Source: Thalassotalea ponticola (GTDB lineage: Bacteria; Pseudomonadota; Gammaproteobacteria; Enterobacterales; Alteromonadaceae). From it: a DNA stretch of 64,000 nt. Position 1 is the first letter of the stretch. Each line of letters starts with the position of its first letter. Shown piece by piece: positions 28,489 to 38,356 of the stretch. The notes under the pieces are model-generated. The model worked only from the letters and a program-made list of their open reading frames with translations, did not search any database and was not told the origin of the DNA. The position numbers and the translations under genes were made by a program. Location: assembly GCF_041379045.1 (NCBI RefSeq), contig NZ_CP166871.1, forward strand, positions 1,860,001 to 1,924,000. The letters are read 5' to 3'.

Positions 28489-29868
28489 ATGACTCTAGCG
28501 AAATTTTTTTCCGATACCAAAAAACTAATTAAATTAGCCTACCCTATTTTGATCGCTCAACTAATTCAAAATTTAATGAGTTTTGCCGACACGGTAATGG
28601 CAGGTCGCGTAAGTTCAACCGATATGGCAGCAGTAGCGGTTGCCAGTAGTATTTGGTTACCTATTATCATCGCCATTCAAGGCGTAACCATGGCACTAAG
28701 CGCAATCGTATCGCAAGCCAGAGGGGCTAAAGACACATCGAGAATTGCCCACGCTACGATACAAACCGGTTGGATAACCATAGTGTTATCGACTTTAGTC
28801 ATTGTCGTTTTTTACTTACTGGTTGACTCGGCACGTGCCCATTTGCAATTAGAGCCTGAGTTAAAACGGTTAATGCTAGACTACCTCAGCTTTATAGTTT
28901 GGGGCGGTCCGGGCTTTTGCCTGTACTTTGTGTTTCGCAATTACATTGAGGGTATGGGCATAACCAAACCTACCATGATCATTGCGATGATCGGGCTACT
29001 TATCAATATTCCCGCAAATTATATTTTTATTTATGGCCAATTTGGCGCACCTGAATTAGGTGGTGCGGGGTGCGGTATCGCAACGGCAATCGTTTATTGG
29101 TCAATGTTTTTGGCGACAATGGTGTATGCACTGTGGAGTAAAAAACTGCAACACATCAACTTAATTGGCGCGTTAAGCCTTCCCGAACGCCGAGAAATCA
29201 TCACCTTGTTAAGCCTCGGAGTGCCGATTGCCTTATCTTTGCTGTTTGAAGTCTCCCTGTTTAGTGTTGTGGCGATTATTCTCGCTCCGTTTGGCGCAGA
29301 TATCGTCGCCAGCCATCAAATAGCAATTAATTTTTCATCGCTTATTTTTATGGTGCCATTGTCTATTGCTATGGCGGTCACCATTAAGGTGGGTTTTGCG
29401 GTAGGGGAAAAACAGCTCAATAATGCACGAGATATTTGTGCAAATTCGATGATACTCGGTTTTTTGATCGCGGTGTTAACAGCGGCTTCGACCATTGTCT
29501 TTCGCGAACAAATTGCGCGAATTTATACCAATGAGGCGGTTGTTGTCAGCATGGCAGCAAAGTTAATGTTTTTAGCGGCTTTATTTCAGTTTTCAGACTT
29601 CATTCAGGTTATTTCGGCCGGTGCCCTGCGCGGTTATAAAGACACCAAGTCGATTTTGTACATTACTTTTGTCTCTTATTGGTTGGTCGGTTTGAGTTTG
29701 GGCGTAATTTTAGGATTAACCGATATTATCGTACCGCGACTCGGCGCCGCCGGTTTTTGGATAGGCTTTATATCGGGTTTGACATGTGCCGCCATATTGC
29801 TTTATTGGCGTTTAAAAATCATCCAAAAACGAGCTGACAGTGCGGCGCTATCGGTATCTACACCGTAA
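28489..29868 (+). CDS. MATE family multidrug exporter, NorM type
   Basis: A 459-aa protein with 12 membrane helices in two halves. A-Y-P-I-L-I-A-Q-L-I-Q-N-L-M-S-F-A-D-T-V-M-A-G near residue 17 is characteristic of the NorM/MdtK subfamily, Na+- or H+-coupled exporters of fluoroquinolones and other cations. N-Y-I-E-G-M-G near residue 153 and G-A-L-R-G-Y-K-D-T near 378 are also typical. Its divergence from riboflavin synthase is conserved in gammaproteobacteria and supports the subfamily call. Confidence 0.92.
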   Translation: MTLAKFFSDTKKLIKLAYPILIAQLIQNLMSFADTVMAGRVSSTDMAAVAVASSIWLPIIIAIQGVTMALSAIVSQARGAKDTSRIAHATIQTGWITIVLSTLVIVVFYLLVDSARAHLQLEPELKRLMLDYLSFIVWGGPGFCLYFVFRNYIEGMGITKPTMIIAMIGLLINIPANYIFIYGQFGAPELGGAGCGIATAIVYWSMFLATMVYALWSKKLQHINLIGALSLPERREIITLLSLGVPIALSLLFEVSLFSVVAIILAPFGADIVASHQIAINFSSLIFMVPLSIAMAVTIKVGFAVGEKQLNNARDICANSMILGFLIAVLTAASTIVFREQIARIYTNEAVVVSMAAKLMFLAALFQFSDFIQVISAGALRGYKDTKSILYITFVSYWLVGLSLGVILGLTDIIVPRLGAAGFWIGFISGLTCAAILLYWRLKIIQKRADSAALSVSTP

Positions 29869-30042
29869 ATATAGCTCGCATTTGCGCTTATTTGCACAAT
29901 TATTAAGCGAACAAACTTGTTTTGCTAAAAAACTTAATAAAACCACTTGCATCAATAAATGTGAGTGGTTAACATAGCCGCCGTTGTTAGCCAAAAGGCT
30001 ACCAATAATGACAATTTAAGATGACACGTATATGTCATATGT

Positions 30043-30119
<77 letters not shown>

Positions 30120-30124
30120 CTATT

Positions 30125-30150
30125 AAAATCAGCCTAGAGCTGATTTTTTT
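30125..30150 (+). terminator. terminator after tRNA-Val
   Basis: AAAATCAGC, loop CTAGA, GCTGATTTTTTT: a 9-bp stem with T-run directly after the tRNA, so tRNA-Val is a single-gene transcript. Confidence 0.9.
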
Positions 30151-30236
30151 GTATTTGCAACTCAGTAAAACGCCGAGCTATCAAGTATCCCCGTCATTTA
30201 TCTCTCAGTAAATCTCACAGCGAGCGTTGCGACCGC

Positions 30237-32351
30237 TTATTGTTGATCCGCCTGAATAGCGGTAAGAGCAATCGTATAAACAATATCATCAACCAAGGCG
30301 CCGCGAGAAAGGTCGTTCACCGGCTTGTTCAAACCTTGTAACATAGGGCCGATACTGATCAAATCGGCAGAGCGCTGCACCGCTTTATACGTCGTGTTAC
30401 CAGTATTGAGATCGGGGAAAACAAAGACGGTCGCTTGGCCGGCAACCTTGGAATTTGGCGCTTTTTTAACCGCGACATTTTTCATCACCGCCGCATCGTA
30501 TTGCAACGGCCCATCAATCAGTAAATCGGGACGTTTTTGTTGCGCCAATTTGGTTGCTTCTGATACCTTTTCAACATCGACACCGGAACCAGAGCTCCCG
30601 GTAGAATAACTGATCATCGCAACCCGAGGTTCGATACCAAACTGCACGGCCGAGTCTGCTGACTGAATGGCGATGTCAGCTAATTGCTCGGCATTCGGAT
30701 CAGGGTTAATTGCACAATCGCCATAAACAAATACTTGATCGGGCAACAACATAAAAAACACCGAACTGACTAACGAGTTTCCCGGTGCGGTTTTGATCAG
30801 TTGCAGTGCTGGACGAATGGTATTGGCGGTAGTATTGACCGCACCTGAAACCAAACCATCTACCTGACCGAGCTGCAACATCATGGTCGCGAGTACAGTA
30901 TTGTCTTTTAATTCTTCGCGAGCAATGATATCAGTCATCCCCTTGTGTTTGCGCAATGCAAGCAGTGGGTTGACGTAGTTTTCCCGAATCACTTCAGGGT
31001 CGATGATCATCACCCCGTCGGGCAAATCGATACCCTGTTGCTCTGCCACTCGCAATATTTCGTCGTGATTACCCAGTAATTGACAACGAGCAATGCCACG
31101 CTCAGCACAAATTGCCGCAGCCTTAACTGTGCGCACCTCATTGCCTTCAGGCAGAACGATTAACTTGTCCGCTTTTTTCGCTAAGGTAGTCAATTTGTGC
31201 CTAAAGGCCGGTGGTGACAATAATTGACCGGTAATTTTCTCACCTATGAACTCAGTCAGCCATTGCTCTTTTAAATGATCAGCAACAAAATGTTTTACCC
31301 GATCTTGGCGCTGAATGTCTTCTTCCGGAATTTCGGGGTTAAAGCCCATCAAATGACGTGAGGTTTCCCAGGTGTCCCAGTCCACCGACAAAACCGTCAA
31401 GCCTGTTTGTAACGCTTGCTGACATAAGTTCCACACAGCATCGTTGGGCTTATAACCATTGGTTAGTAACAACGCGCTAATTTTTGTGCCATTAAGCGCC
31501 GATAAGCAGGTGGCGATAATAATATCGGTGCGGTCGCCGGGAGTGACAATGAGTCGGTTGGGTTCTAAATGGCTCATTAAATTGGCGACGCTGCGCGCGC
31601 AAAAGCTAATACTGCGCACCCGCCGGTGTTCTAAATCACCTTCGTTTAACACTGTCGCCTCCAGGTACTTGGCAATTTCGGCAACGCGCGGCGCAACCAA
31701 ATCCATATCCCAGGGGATAGCACCTATTAATTGAAATGCTTTGGTTTTGAATATTCGTAAATTCAGCCATTCGCTGACATCACTGCTAGGCGTAAATTCA
31801 GAATCACGGGGTAATAAGCCATAGACATCTTTATTGGGCGCATTAATTTTATTGATAATGCATCCCTTAACGCGCGGGTTTTTGATGCCACCAAAGGTTT
31901 TGGCACTGACTTCGAGCCGATCCTCAAACCGTTCAGGCGTATCATTATCCGGTGTAGTGACAAATATAATGTCTGCTGACAGCGCTTGGGCAACCTCTGC
32001 GTTTATGCGTGCTGCGTAGGTGTGTTTAGTGGTTTTGATCATTCCCTCAATCACAATAATATCGTTATCAAAGCGCTCGAAGTTGGCTACAATTTCTTCG
32101 AGAACGACATCGAGTTTGTCATCACCGACCTTCTCTTCAAGCACCGATATCGGTATGCTGTGTTCCTGAATATTGGCCAGATCCGGCGCTGCTTGGGTAT
32201 CTCCGTGCAACACATTGCGCGACGGTTGGGTAATAGGCTTAAAGTAGCCTACATCAACCCCCAACTGCTGTAACTTGTGATACAACCCAAGGGCACTGCT
32301 GGTTAGCCCAACCCCAAAACCGACAGGGACTAGCATAATACGTCTTGGCAT
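30237..32351 (-). CDS. pta: phosphate acetyltransferase
   Basis: Interconverts acetyl-CoA and acetyl phosphate; with acetate kinase it forms the overflow/fermentation pathway. At 704 aa it is the long enterobacterial type: an N-terminal BioD-like P-loop domain (residues ~1-210, MLVPVGFGVGLTSSALGL), a DRTGG domain (~215-330) and the C-terminal catalytic PTA domain (~375-700) with L-V-S-G-A-V-N-T-T-A-N-T-I-R-P and S-Y-S-T-G-S-S-G. It starts 9 bp after ackA. Confidence 0.97.
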   Translation of the reverse strand: MPRRIMLVPVGFGVGLTSSALGLYHKLQQLGVDVGYFKPITQPSRNVLHGDTQAAPDLANIQEHSIPISVLEEKVGDDKLDVVLEEIVANFERFDNDIIVIEGMIKTTKHTYAARINAEVAQALSADIIFVTTPDNDTPERFEDRLEVSAKTFGGIKNPRVKGCIINKINAPNKDVYGLLPRDSEFTPSSDVSEWLNLRIFKTKAFQLIGAIPWDMDLVAPRVAEIAKYLEATVLNEGDLEHRRVRSISFCARSVANLMSHLEPNRLIVTPGDRTDIIIATCLSALNGTKISALLLTNGYKPNDAVWNLCQQALQTGLTVLSVDWDTWETSRHLMGFNPEIPEEDIQRQDRVKHFVADHLKEQWLTEFIGEKITGQLLSPPAFRHKLTTLAKKADKLIVLPEGNEVRTVKAAAICAERGIARCQLLGNHDEILRVAEQQGIDLPDGVMIIDPEVIRENYVNPLLALRKHKGMTDIIAREELKDNTVLATMMLQLGQVDGLVSGAVNTTANTIRPALQLIKTAPGNSLVSSVFFMLLPDQVFVYGDCAINPDPNAEQLADIAIQSADSAVQFGIEPRVAMISYSTGSSGSGVDVEKVSEATKLAQQKRPDLLIDGPLQYDAAVMKNVAVKKAPNSKVAGQATVFVFPDLNTGNTTYKAVQRSADLISIGPMLQGLNKPVNDLSRGALVDDIVYTIALTAIQADQQ

Positions 32352-32360
32352 GGCGCTCTC

Positions 32361-33566
32361 CTACCCTTGTTGTTTAGCGATAATGTCACTGCTTTGCATG
32401 GCGATGACTAACTCTTCATTGGTGGGGATAACCAAACACAATACGCTTTCATCCGTTGATATAATGCCGCGTTTGCCAAAACGAATATCGGTATTGCGTT
32501 GCTCATCGAGCGTTAATCCTAGCAGCGCTAAGCTGCGCACCACGCGAGAGCGCACCAAGTCTGAGTTTTCGCCTATACCGCCGGTAAACACCAAGGCATC
32601 AAAATGTGTTAGCGCGGCCATATACGAGGCGATGGACTTGGCGATGCGATAACAAAAAATATCCATTGTCATATCGGCGTGAGTATCGTTATCCTCTAAA
32701 ATCGCATCTTCAATGGTGCGGCAATCGTTCGACATTTGCGAAATGCCTAGTAAGCCACTTTCCTTGTTTAACAAACTATTGACCGCGTCAGGCGAGTAAT
32801 TGAGTTGCTCGATCAAATGGAATACGATCCCCGGGTCTATATCGCCAGAGCGAGTGCCCATAACCACCCCTTCAAGTGGGGTCAATCCCATCGATGTATC
32901 AACGCTTTGGCCATTGTCAATGGCGGTAACGGAACAGCCGTTGCCCAAATGTGCGGTGATCACACTGGTTTGCTCGATCGGTTTGCCAAGCTCTTTGGCG
33001 GCCTGGTTAGCAACAAAGTAGTGACTTGTCCCGTGAAAACCGTAACGGCGAATGCCGTGTTGTTTGTAAAGGTGATAAGGCAGTCCGTAAATAAACGCTT
33101 TCGATGGCATAGTTTGATGAAAGGCGGTATCAAACACTGCCACTTGCATTAAACCATCAAACGCCTTTTCTGCGGCATCGATGCCGATCAGATTAACCGG
33201 ATTGTGCAATGGCGCAAGCTTGCCAAGGTCGGCAATACTGGCTTTAACCGAATCATCAATAATGGTTGGTTGCGAATACGATTCTCCACCGTGAACAACG
33301 CGATGACCTACCGCACTGACTTTCTCACTTAATCCTGCCTGTTGTAAAAAGTCGACAATGAAGTTAACCGCCACTTGGTGATCAAACGGCTCTGTTAACG
33401 CCGTTTGCTGTTTACTACCTTGATAGCTCACTTTAATAAATGCTTGTTCCGTCAATAGACGCTCGGCGACCCCAGATACAAACTGCTCACCACTATCGGG
33501 TGCTATCAACGAAAACTTTAAACTGGAACTGCCGCAATTTATTACTAACACTGTTTGTTCTGACAT
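32361..33566 (-). CDS. ackA: acetate kinase
   Basis: Phosphorylates acetate with ATP, or runs in reverse to make ATP from acetyl phosphate. The 401-aa protein has the N-terminal V-I-N-C-G-S-S-S-L-K-F signature and H-R-V-V-H-G-G-E (residues ~87-94), H-L-G-N-G near 204, and F-T-G-G-I-G-E-N-S near 325, all ASKHA/acetokinase motifs. It is first in the ackA-pta operon. The 287-bp region upstream holds its promoter; I see no clear Fnr box there. Confidence 0.97.
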   Translation of the reverse strand: MSEQTVLVINCGSSSLKFSLIAPDSGEQFVSGVAERLLTEQAFIKVSYQGSKQQTALTEPFDHQVAVNFIVDFLQQAGLSEKVSAVGHRVVHGGESYSQPTIIDDSVKASIADLGKLAPLHNPVNLIGIDAAEKAFDGLMQVAVFDTAFHQTMPSKAFIYGLPYHLYKQHGIRRYGFHGTSHYFVANQAAKELGKPIEQTSVITAHLGNGCSVTAIDNGQSVDTSMGLTPLEGVVMGTRSGDIDPGIVFHLIEQLNYSPDAVNSLLNKESGLLGISQMSNDCRTIEDAILEDNDTHADMTMDIFCYRIAKSIASYMAALTHFDALVFTGGIGENSDLVRSRVVRSLALLGLTLDEQRNTDIRFGKRGIISTDESVLCLVIPTNEELVIAMQSSDIIAKQQG

Positions 33567-33853
33567 ACGTTACCTTAATTATTTATCGCTGCTGTTAATG
33601 CCACGGAACCGCTTATTACTTTGGATGCAAACGAGGTTAGTCGAAGGCATTTTTGCTTTATCGAGGACAAAAAATGCAATAGACACGCCAACACCGACCT
33701 GCTTACAAAGGATTAGAATTGTAGCGATTACTTGGTGCTGTGCGCTGAGACATAAATGTCGATTACATGCCTTTGAAGTATAGATAAAAATTAACAGAAG
33801 GGAGAAAATAAGGTAGCGCCTGACAACAACTCAGTGCACTTACTGCTAGGTTG

Positions 33854-34462
33854 TCAATCAAATAGGCACTGACCAGTGTCAATGGTGTGAATTAGCGACT
33901 GTAAAAAGCCAATTTTTTCATTGGTTAACTGGCGATAATCAAAATACGGGCAGACGATAATCGCTTGCGCTTTATCAATCGCGAAATCGCTAGTGGGCCA
34001 AAAAAAATTGGCTAACCTGTGCTCACCTAACAACTGATATGCGTAGGTTTTTCCCATGATAATATCTATACCGGGTTTGCTTTTAGCACTTGCTAATGCG
34101 TCATAGCTCTTGGCAAACAGCAACGCAGTATGACTGTGCTGTTGCAATAAGGTGCGCTCGCGGTAGTGCTGCCATCGGTGTTGATAAGCCGCTTGATCAG
34201 ATAGTAGATCAAAAACCAATTTGGCATACACGTTAAATATTTTGCGCCAATGATTAGACGTTTGCTGGCCGATATAGTGGATATCGCCGTCGTTAAGTGG
34301 CATGACATCACGTGGCACATCAAATGGGCTAAGCTGTGGCGCATTCGCACAATAGACGCGCAAACGCGCGTTTTTATCACCTAAGCCACCGACGCACGTC
34401 GGTACAACGCCGGATGCTGAGTTGTCTGGTGCTATCAATGAGCGACGATTTTCATTCATCAA
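33854..34462 (-). CDS. conserved hypothetical protein (202 aa)
   Basis: A soluble-looking 202-aa protein with no signal peptide or membrane helix. Recognisable stretches are L-R-V-Y-C-A-N-A-P-Q-L-S-P, H-Y-I-G-Q-Q-T-S-N-H-W-R-K-I-F and G-K-T-Y-A-Y-Q-L-L-G; these look like a family restricted to Alteromonadales and Vibrionales, possibly DUF6942, but I am not sure of the number. Function unknown. It lies downstream of the CitE/MaoC operon with a 102-bp gap and may be separate from it. Confidence 0.65.
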   Translation of the reverse strand: MMNENRRSLIAPDNSASGVVPTCVGGLGDKNARLRVYCANAPQLSPFDVPRDVMPLNDGDIHYIGQQTSNHWRKIFNVYAKLVFDLLSDQAAYQHRWQHYRERTLLQQHSHTALLFAKSYDALASAKSKPGIDIIMGKTYAYQLLGEHRLANFFWPTSDFAIDKAQAIIVCPYFDYRQLTNEKIGFLQSLIHTIDTGQCLFD

Positions 34463-34564
34463 TTTATTGTTACTCGATTATCACAGACACAAATGGAACT
34501 GCAAAATAGCAAAGCGTTGCAAAGCCCACCGAGTTTCTTAGTGTATAAATGATGCATTGACGGG

Positions 34565-35695
34565 TTATACCGGTGTTTTTCCCTTGCGCATAATCACGCT
34601 GTAATCGAGGTCTAATACCACATCTTGATGATACCTCTGCCCTAATTCGCCACGCTCAACAATGTATGGCATCTGTTCGGGGGTGTTATTTTTAATGCCG
34701 AGACTATTAATACGCACAATGGCAACGTCATCGCGATAATCTAAGTCGGTTATCTCGACTATCGTCGATAAGCAATAAATAGTATCTGACGCATAACACG
34801 GATTAACGTGTTTGCCACCGTGTATCGCCGATAACCAAATCGCGTTGGCAAGACCGTTATAAGACAGTGCGCGACACAGTGAGATGATATGACCGCCGTA
34901 TACTAAGCGCTCCGTGTTATTTGCTTTCATCCAGTGCTGATCAAAATGAACCCGTGCATTGTTTTGGTACAAGCGCGTAGCCAGCGAATGATCGCTGTCG
35001 TTAATGGTAATGCCATCGCGATGAAAAACTTGCATCCCCGGCGACAACTGTTCGGCGGTAATCTGACAATCGGATAAGTGTTCAGCCCAGCATGTCACAT
35101 TGAGATTATCGGGAATCTGTTGCTCGGCAATTGATACCTCAGGCGCGGTTTTTGGTACGATAGCGACATCGCTTTTAAGCTCAGTGCGCTTGTGTACCAT
35201 AACCCAGCGCTTAAACGACAATACCGCCTGTTGCCGTTGGTTAGTCGCTATTGAATGAACATAGACAATACCGGTTTTACCACTGGAGTTTTCTTTCAAG
35301 CCAATAACTTCGCTGGTGACGCTTATCGTATCTCCAATGTAAACCGGATGCTTAAAGACCACTTCTGCGTAGCCTAAATTGGCTACCGCATTAAGTGATA
35401 TATCATTGACCGTTTTGCCAAAAGCAATGTGAAACAGCAATAAATTATCAACTGGAGTATGGGCAAAGCCACATGACTGAGCAACGGTTTCAGCGCAGTG
35501 TAGCGCAAAACGCGAGCCCGTTAGCGCAATATAAAGGCTACAATCGCCCTCGGTGATCGTTCTAGGCACACCGTGGTGCATGACTTGGCCTAGCTCGAAG
35601 TCCTCAAAAAAATAGCCTTGAGGACAAATAACGGTTGCTTGTTGTTGCTTGTTTTCGTCTTTAGCCAAGCGTTCATACCTCGAATCATTTACCAT
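34565..35695 (-). CDS. MaoC-family hydratase, mesaconyl-CoA hydratase-like
   Basis: Start set at 35695, where MVNDSRYERLA follows a GGGAG ribosome binding site; the longer frame would begin inside the neighbouring gene. The 376-aa protein has two hot-dog repeats: residues ~28-170 with Y-F-E-D-F-E-L-G-Q-V-M-x-H-G-x-x-R-T-I-T-E-G-D and a catalytic-type A-F-G-K-T-V-N-D, and ~185-370. This double-hotdog form and the motifs match beta-methylmalyl-CoA dehydratase/mesaconyl-CoA hydratase (Mch) and related enzymes. It is the last gene of an operon with two CitE-like lyases and a CoA ligase, which fits hydration of an unsaturated C5-dicarboxylyl-CoA before cleavage. Confidence 0.8.
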   Translation of the reverse strand: MVNDSRYERLAKDENKQQQATVICPQGYFFEDFELGQVMHHGVPRTITEGDCSLYIALTGSRFALHCAETVAQSCGFAHTPVDNLLLFHIAFGKTVNDISLNAVANLGYAEVVFKHPVYIGDTISVTSEVIGLKENSSGKTGIVYVHSIATNQRQQAVLSFKRWVMVHKRTELKSDVAIVPKTAPEVSIAEQQIPDNLNVTCWAEHLSDCQITAEQLSPGMQVFHRDGITINDSDHSLATRLYQNNARVHFDQHWMKANNTERLVYGGHIISLCRALSYNGLANAIWLSAIHGGKHVNPCYASDTIYCLSTIVEITDLDYRDDVAIVRINSLGIKNNTPEQMPYIVERGELGQRYHQDVVLDLDYSVIMRKGKTPV

Positions 35696-35750
35696 AAGGA
35701 CTCCCTTGTTATAACCCCTGATGTCCAAGACAGCGGTTGAGTCATTGCGA

Positions 35751-36653
35751 CTATCGCGTTGTCGGTCCAAGTAATTCACTTTGGCCAATGCGCTTGACCA
35801 TATCGCATAAACACAACACGCGCTCTGCCCAGTCTTGTAAACAGGGTTCGATTACCCGACCGTCAACAACGCCAACAGAGCGATTTTGCTGATGCGCGTT
35901 CTCCATTGCTTTAATAATGGCTTTAGCTCGGTTGACGTCTTCTTGTTTTGGCGTCATCGCATCATTGGTGTAGGTCAGTTGTACAGGGTGGATAACCGCT
36001 TTACCGTCAAAGCCAAAATCGCGAGCCTGACGACAACTGTACTCACACGCGACAGCGTCTTTGAGATCAAAATGCGGTCCATCGATAATACTTTTATCGT
36101 ATGCGCGAGCCGCTAACAAACACATAGACAAGTAGGTTTGTAAGCCTTGGCGATCAAGCGTAGCGTTAATGTGCAGCGCATTGGCTAAATCACTGGTTCC
36201 CATGATTAACGTGGTTAATCGCTCACTGCAACTGGCGATTTCCTCTACCCGTAATACACCAAGCGCAGATTCAATGTTAACCATCACACTTTTGTCTTGA
36301 CCACCCGCCTCATCGAGCGCGTTTATCGCAGTTAGTAGCTCGTGTTTCGAGTTGATGTTGGGAAACAACACGGCATCAATATCGAGACTTGCCACCTTGG
36401 TGATGTCGTCTTTGAACCAAGGTGAGTCTAATCTGTTCACTCGTACAACGCGCTCTGAGTAACCAAAATCGCTATCGGCTAATTCATCGATAAGAGTTGA
36501 TAGCGCTTGTGCTTTGAGCGCCGGCGGTACCGACTCTTGTAAGTCAAAAATCAAGCTGTCGGCATTAAGTGTTCGCGCTTTGTGGATAAAGCGCTGTTGG
36601 TGGCATGGTATGTACAAAGCGCTGCGACGGGGGCGATAGTTATTGCTTATCAT
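35751..36653 (-). CDS. CitE-like CoA-ester lyase (300 aa)
   Basis: Member of the HpcH/HpaI-CitE TIM-barrel aldolase family, which cleaves malyl-, methylmalyl- or citramalyl-CoA type thioesters. R-R-S-A-L-Y-I-P marks the start, D-S-L-I-F-D-L-Q-E-S-V holds the Mg-binding acidic position near residue 35 (Gln in place of the usual second Glu/Asp), and V-N-I-E-S-A near 124 carries the second Glu. F-D-G-K-A-V-I-H-P near 214 is the CoA-binding signature. Its start overlaps the end of the ligase gene by 4 bp. Confidence 0.85.
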   Translation of the reverse strand: MISNNYRPRRSALYIPCHQQRFIHKARTLNADSLIFDLQESVPPALKAQALSTLIDELADSDFGYSERVVRVNRLDSPWFKDDITKVASLDIDAVLFPNINSKHELLTAINALDEAGGQDKSVMVNIESALGVLRVEEIASCSERLTTLIMGTSDLANALHINATLDRQGLQTYLSMCLLAARAYDKSIIDGPHFDLKDAVACEYSCRQARDFGFDGKAVIHPVQLTYTNDAMTPKQEDVNRAKAIIKAMENAHQQNRSVGVVDGRVIEPCLQDWAERVLCLCDMVKRIGQSELLGPTTR

Positions 36654-38356
36654 GATGATGCCTCTATTGTTCTATCCATTGGTTGGGTCTGTTTATGTGC
36701 CATCTTTTCAATATCACTAACCAGTTTTTTTCTAATGACTTTACCATTTTTGGTACGTGGAAACTGTTGGTAAAAATAGACCTTTTTGGGCGCTTTGTAA
36801 CGCGCGAGGTGCGCATTGGCAAAATCGAGTAACTGTTGTGCGTTACCCGGCTCTTGACCTTCGCTGATCACACAAATACTGACAATGGCCTTATCCGGGC
36901 TGATGTTTTCAGCTAAAGCGACACAATCGCTAACCAAGGGATGTGTTTTCATCACCCGCTCAATTTCATAGGGCGATACGCGATAGCCAAAGGTATTGAT
37001 AATCTCGTCTTTGCGCCCAATGAACCAAATATAACCATCGTCATCACGACGGGCATAGTCACCGGTAATAAAATAACCCCGTTGATGGCTCATCGCTGTT
37101 TCATCGGGTCGTTGCCAGTAGCGTAAAAATAAGCCGGGATCCCCCTGCTCTATCACAATCATACCTTCTTGGTTATCAGTAACCGGCTCAAATTGATCAT
37201 TGAGTAGTGCAACTCGATGGCCAGGTTGCACAAATCCTGCAGAGCCGGGGCGTATAGGCATATCGGTGCGTTGCGAAATATAGTACGAGCATTCCGACAT
37301 ACCTATGGCCTCGTACACATCCATGGCAAAACGCTGACGCCAACGAGCAAGCATTTCGTCACTTAAGTGTTCGCCGGCACTCATACAATGGCGAAGACTC
37401 GGCAAGTCTTCACCTTTAACCTGTGTTTTTTCAATAATTTGTCGATAAATGGTTGGTACACCGATAAAAATGGTGCAACGGTGCTTATTGATCAGCATGG
37501 GCCAGACATCGGCGCGATTTTCCCCTTCATAGACGATCACCGAGTGTCCGTGAAACAAAGGGTCCATCAGCGCAGAGCCCAAAACATAGGTCCAGTTAAA
37601 CTTACCCGAGTGCAACACCCTATCAGCTGACTTAAAATCAAACCAATAACGACTCGCTGGCAAACGGCCGAGCAGTGATTTGTGACCGTGTAGTACGCCT
37701 TTGGGAAACCCAGTGGTGCCAGAGGTATACACCAGATAAGCAGGGTCTTGGGCCAAGGTGTTGACAATCTGGTTATCGGCGTCAGTGGCCGTTAAAACTT
37801 GCTCAAGATCGATAACCTCAATAGTTCGCTCGTTGTCGTTTACACCATGGTTATTGATCTTGTCATCAACAGGCAATCGCCCCTTAGCACCGGTTAGCAA
37901 CACAGTATGCACCGAACCAAGTTGGTCGAGCATATCGACTAATTCAGACCACATACATTGATCGGTGACTAACACCTTTGCGCCAGAGTCTTTGGCCAGA
38001 TAAACGACTTCAGATGCCGATAACAGCGTCGATGTGGGTACCGCAATCGCACCGTGTTTGAGCACGCCAAAAAAACTTATTGGATAATACACACTGTTGG
38101 GTAAGCGAATTAACACCCGATCGCCCACCGCGAGCCGCAAAGAATTGAGGACTCGCTTAAAGCGACCACTTTGCTCGTCGAGTTGTTGATAGGTTAGCTG
38201 TGAAGTGCCGCGTTGTTGATCTTCGACGATCATCGCCAACTGTTCGCCTCGTCCTTGGTCTACATGTTGGCGAATACATCCGTGGGCAATATTAAAGTGC
38301 TCGGGTATCTGCCACTGATTAGTTTTTGTATTTAATATATTATCGTACTGTTGCAT
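36650..38356 (-). CDS. AMP-dependent acyl-CoA synthetase
   Basis: A 568-aa ANL-superfamily ligase that activates a carboxylic acid with ATP and CoA. The P-loop Y-T-S-G-T-T-G-F-P-K-G lies near residue 210, the A5 motif E-A-I-G-M-S-E near 332, I-T-G-D-Y-A-R-R-D-D-D-G-Y near 427, and the catalytic Lys in P-R-T-K-N-G-K-V-I-R-K near 540. Overall it resembles the benzoate/acetate-CoA ligase branch. Operon position between two CitE-like lyases suggests a C4-C5 dicarboxylic or hydroxy acid substrate, but this is inference. Its start overlaps the stop of the upstream gene. Confidence 0.88.
   Translation of the reverse strand: MQQYDNILNTKTNQWQIPEHFNIAHGCIRQHVDQGRGEQLAMIVEDQQRGTSQLTYQQLDEQSGRFKRVLNSLRLAVGDRVLIRLPNSVYYPISFFGVLKHGAIAVPTSTLLSASEVVYLAKDSGAKVLVTDQCMWSELVDMLDQLGSVHTVLLTGAKGRLPVDDKINNHGVNDNERTIEVIDLEQVLTATDADNQIVNTLAQDPAYLVYTSGTTGFPKGVLHGHKSLLGRLPASRYWFDFKSADRVLHSGKFNWTYVLGSALMDPLFHGHSVIVYEGENRADVWPMLINKHRCTIFIGVPTIYRQIIEKTQVKGEDLPSLRHCMSAGEHLSDEMLARWRQRFAMDVYEAIGMSECSYYISQRTDMPIRPGSAGFVQPGHRVALLNDQFEPVTDNQEGMIVIEQGDPGLFLRYWQRPDETAMSHQRGYFITGDYARRDDDGYIWFIGRKDEIINTFGYRVSPYEIERVMKTHPLVSDCVALAENISPDKAIVSICVISEGQEPGNAQQLLDFANAHLARYKAPKKVYFYQQFPRTKNGKVIRKKLVSDIEKMAHKQTQPMDRTIEASS

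Noticed and set aside
33598..33783. 61-aa frame upstream of ackA
   Set aside because: Lies in the promoter region of ackA-pta and has no sensible start signal or conserved character.
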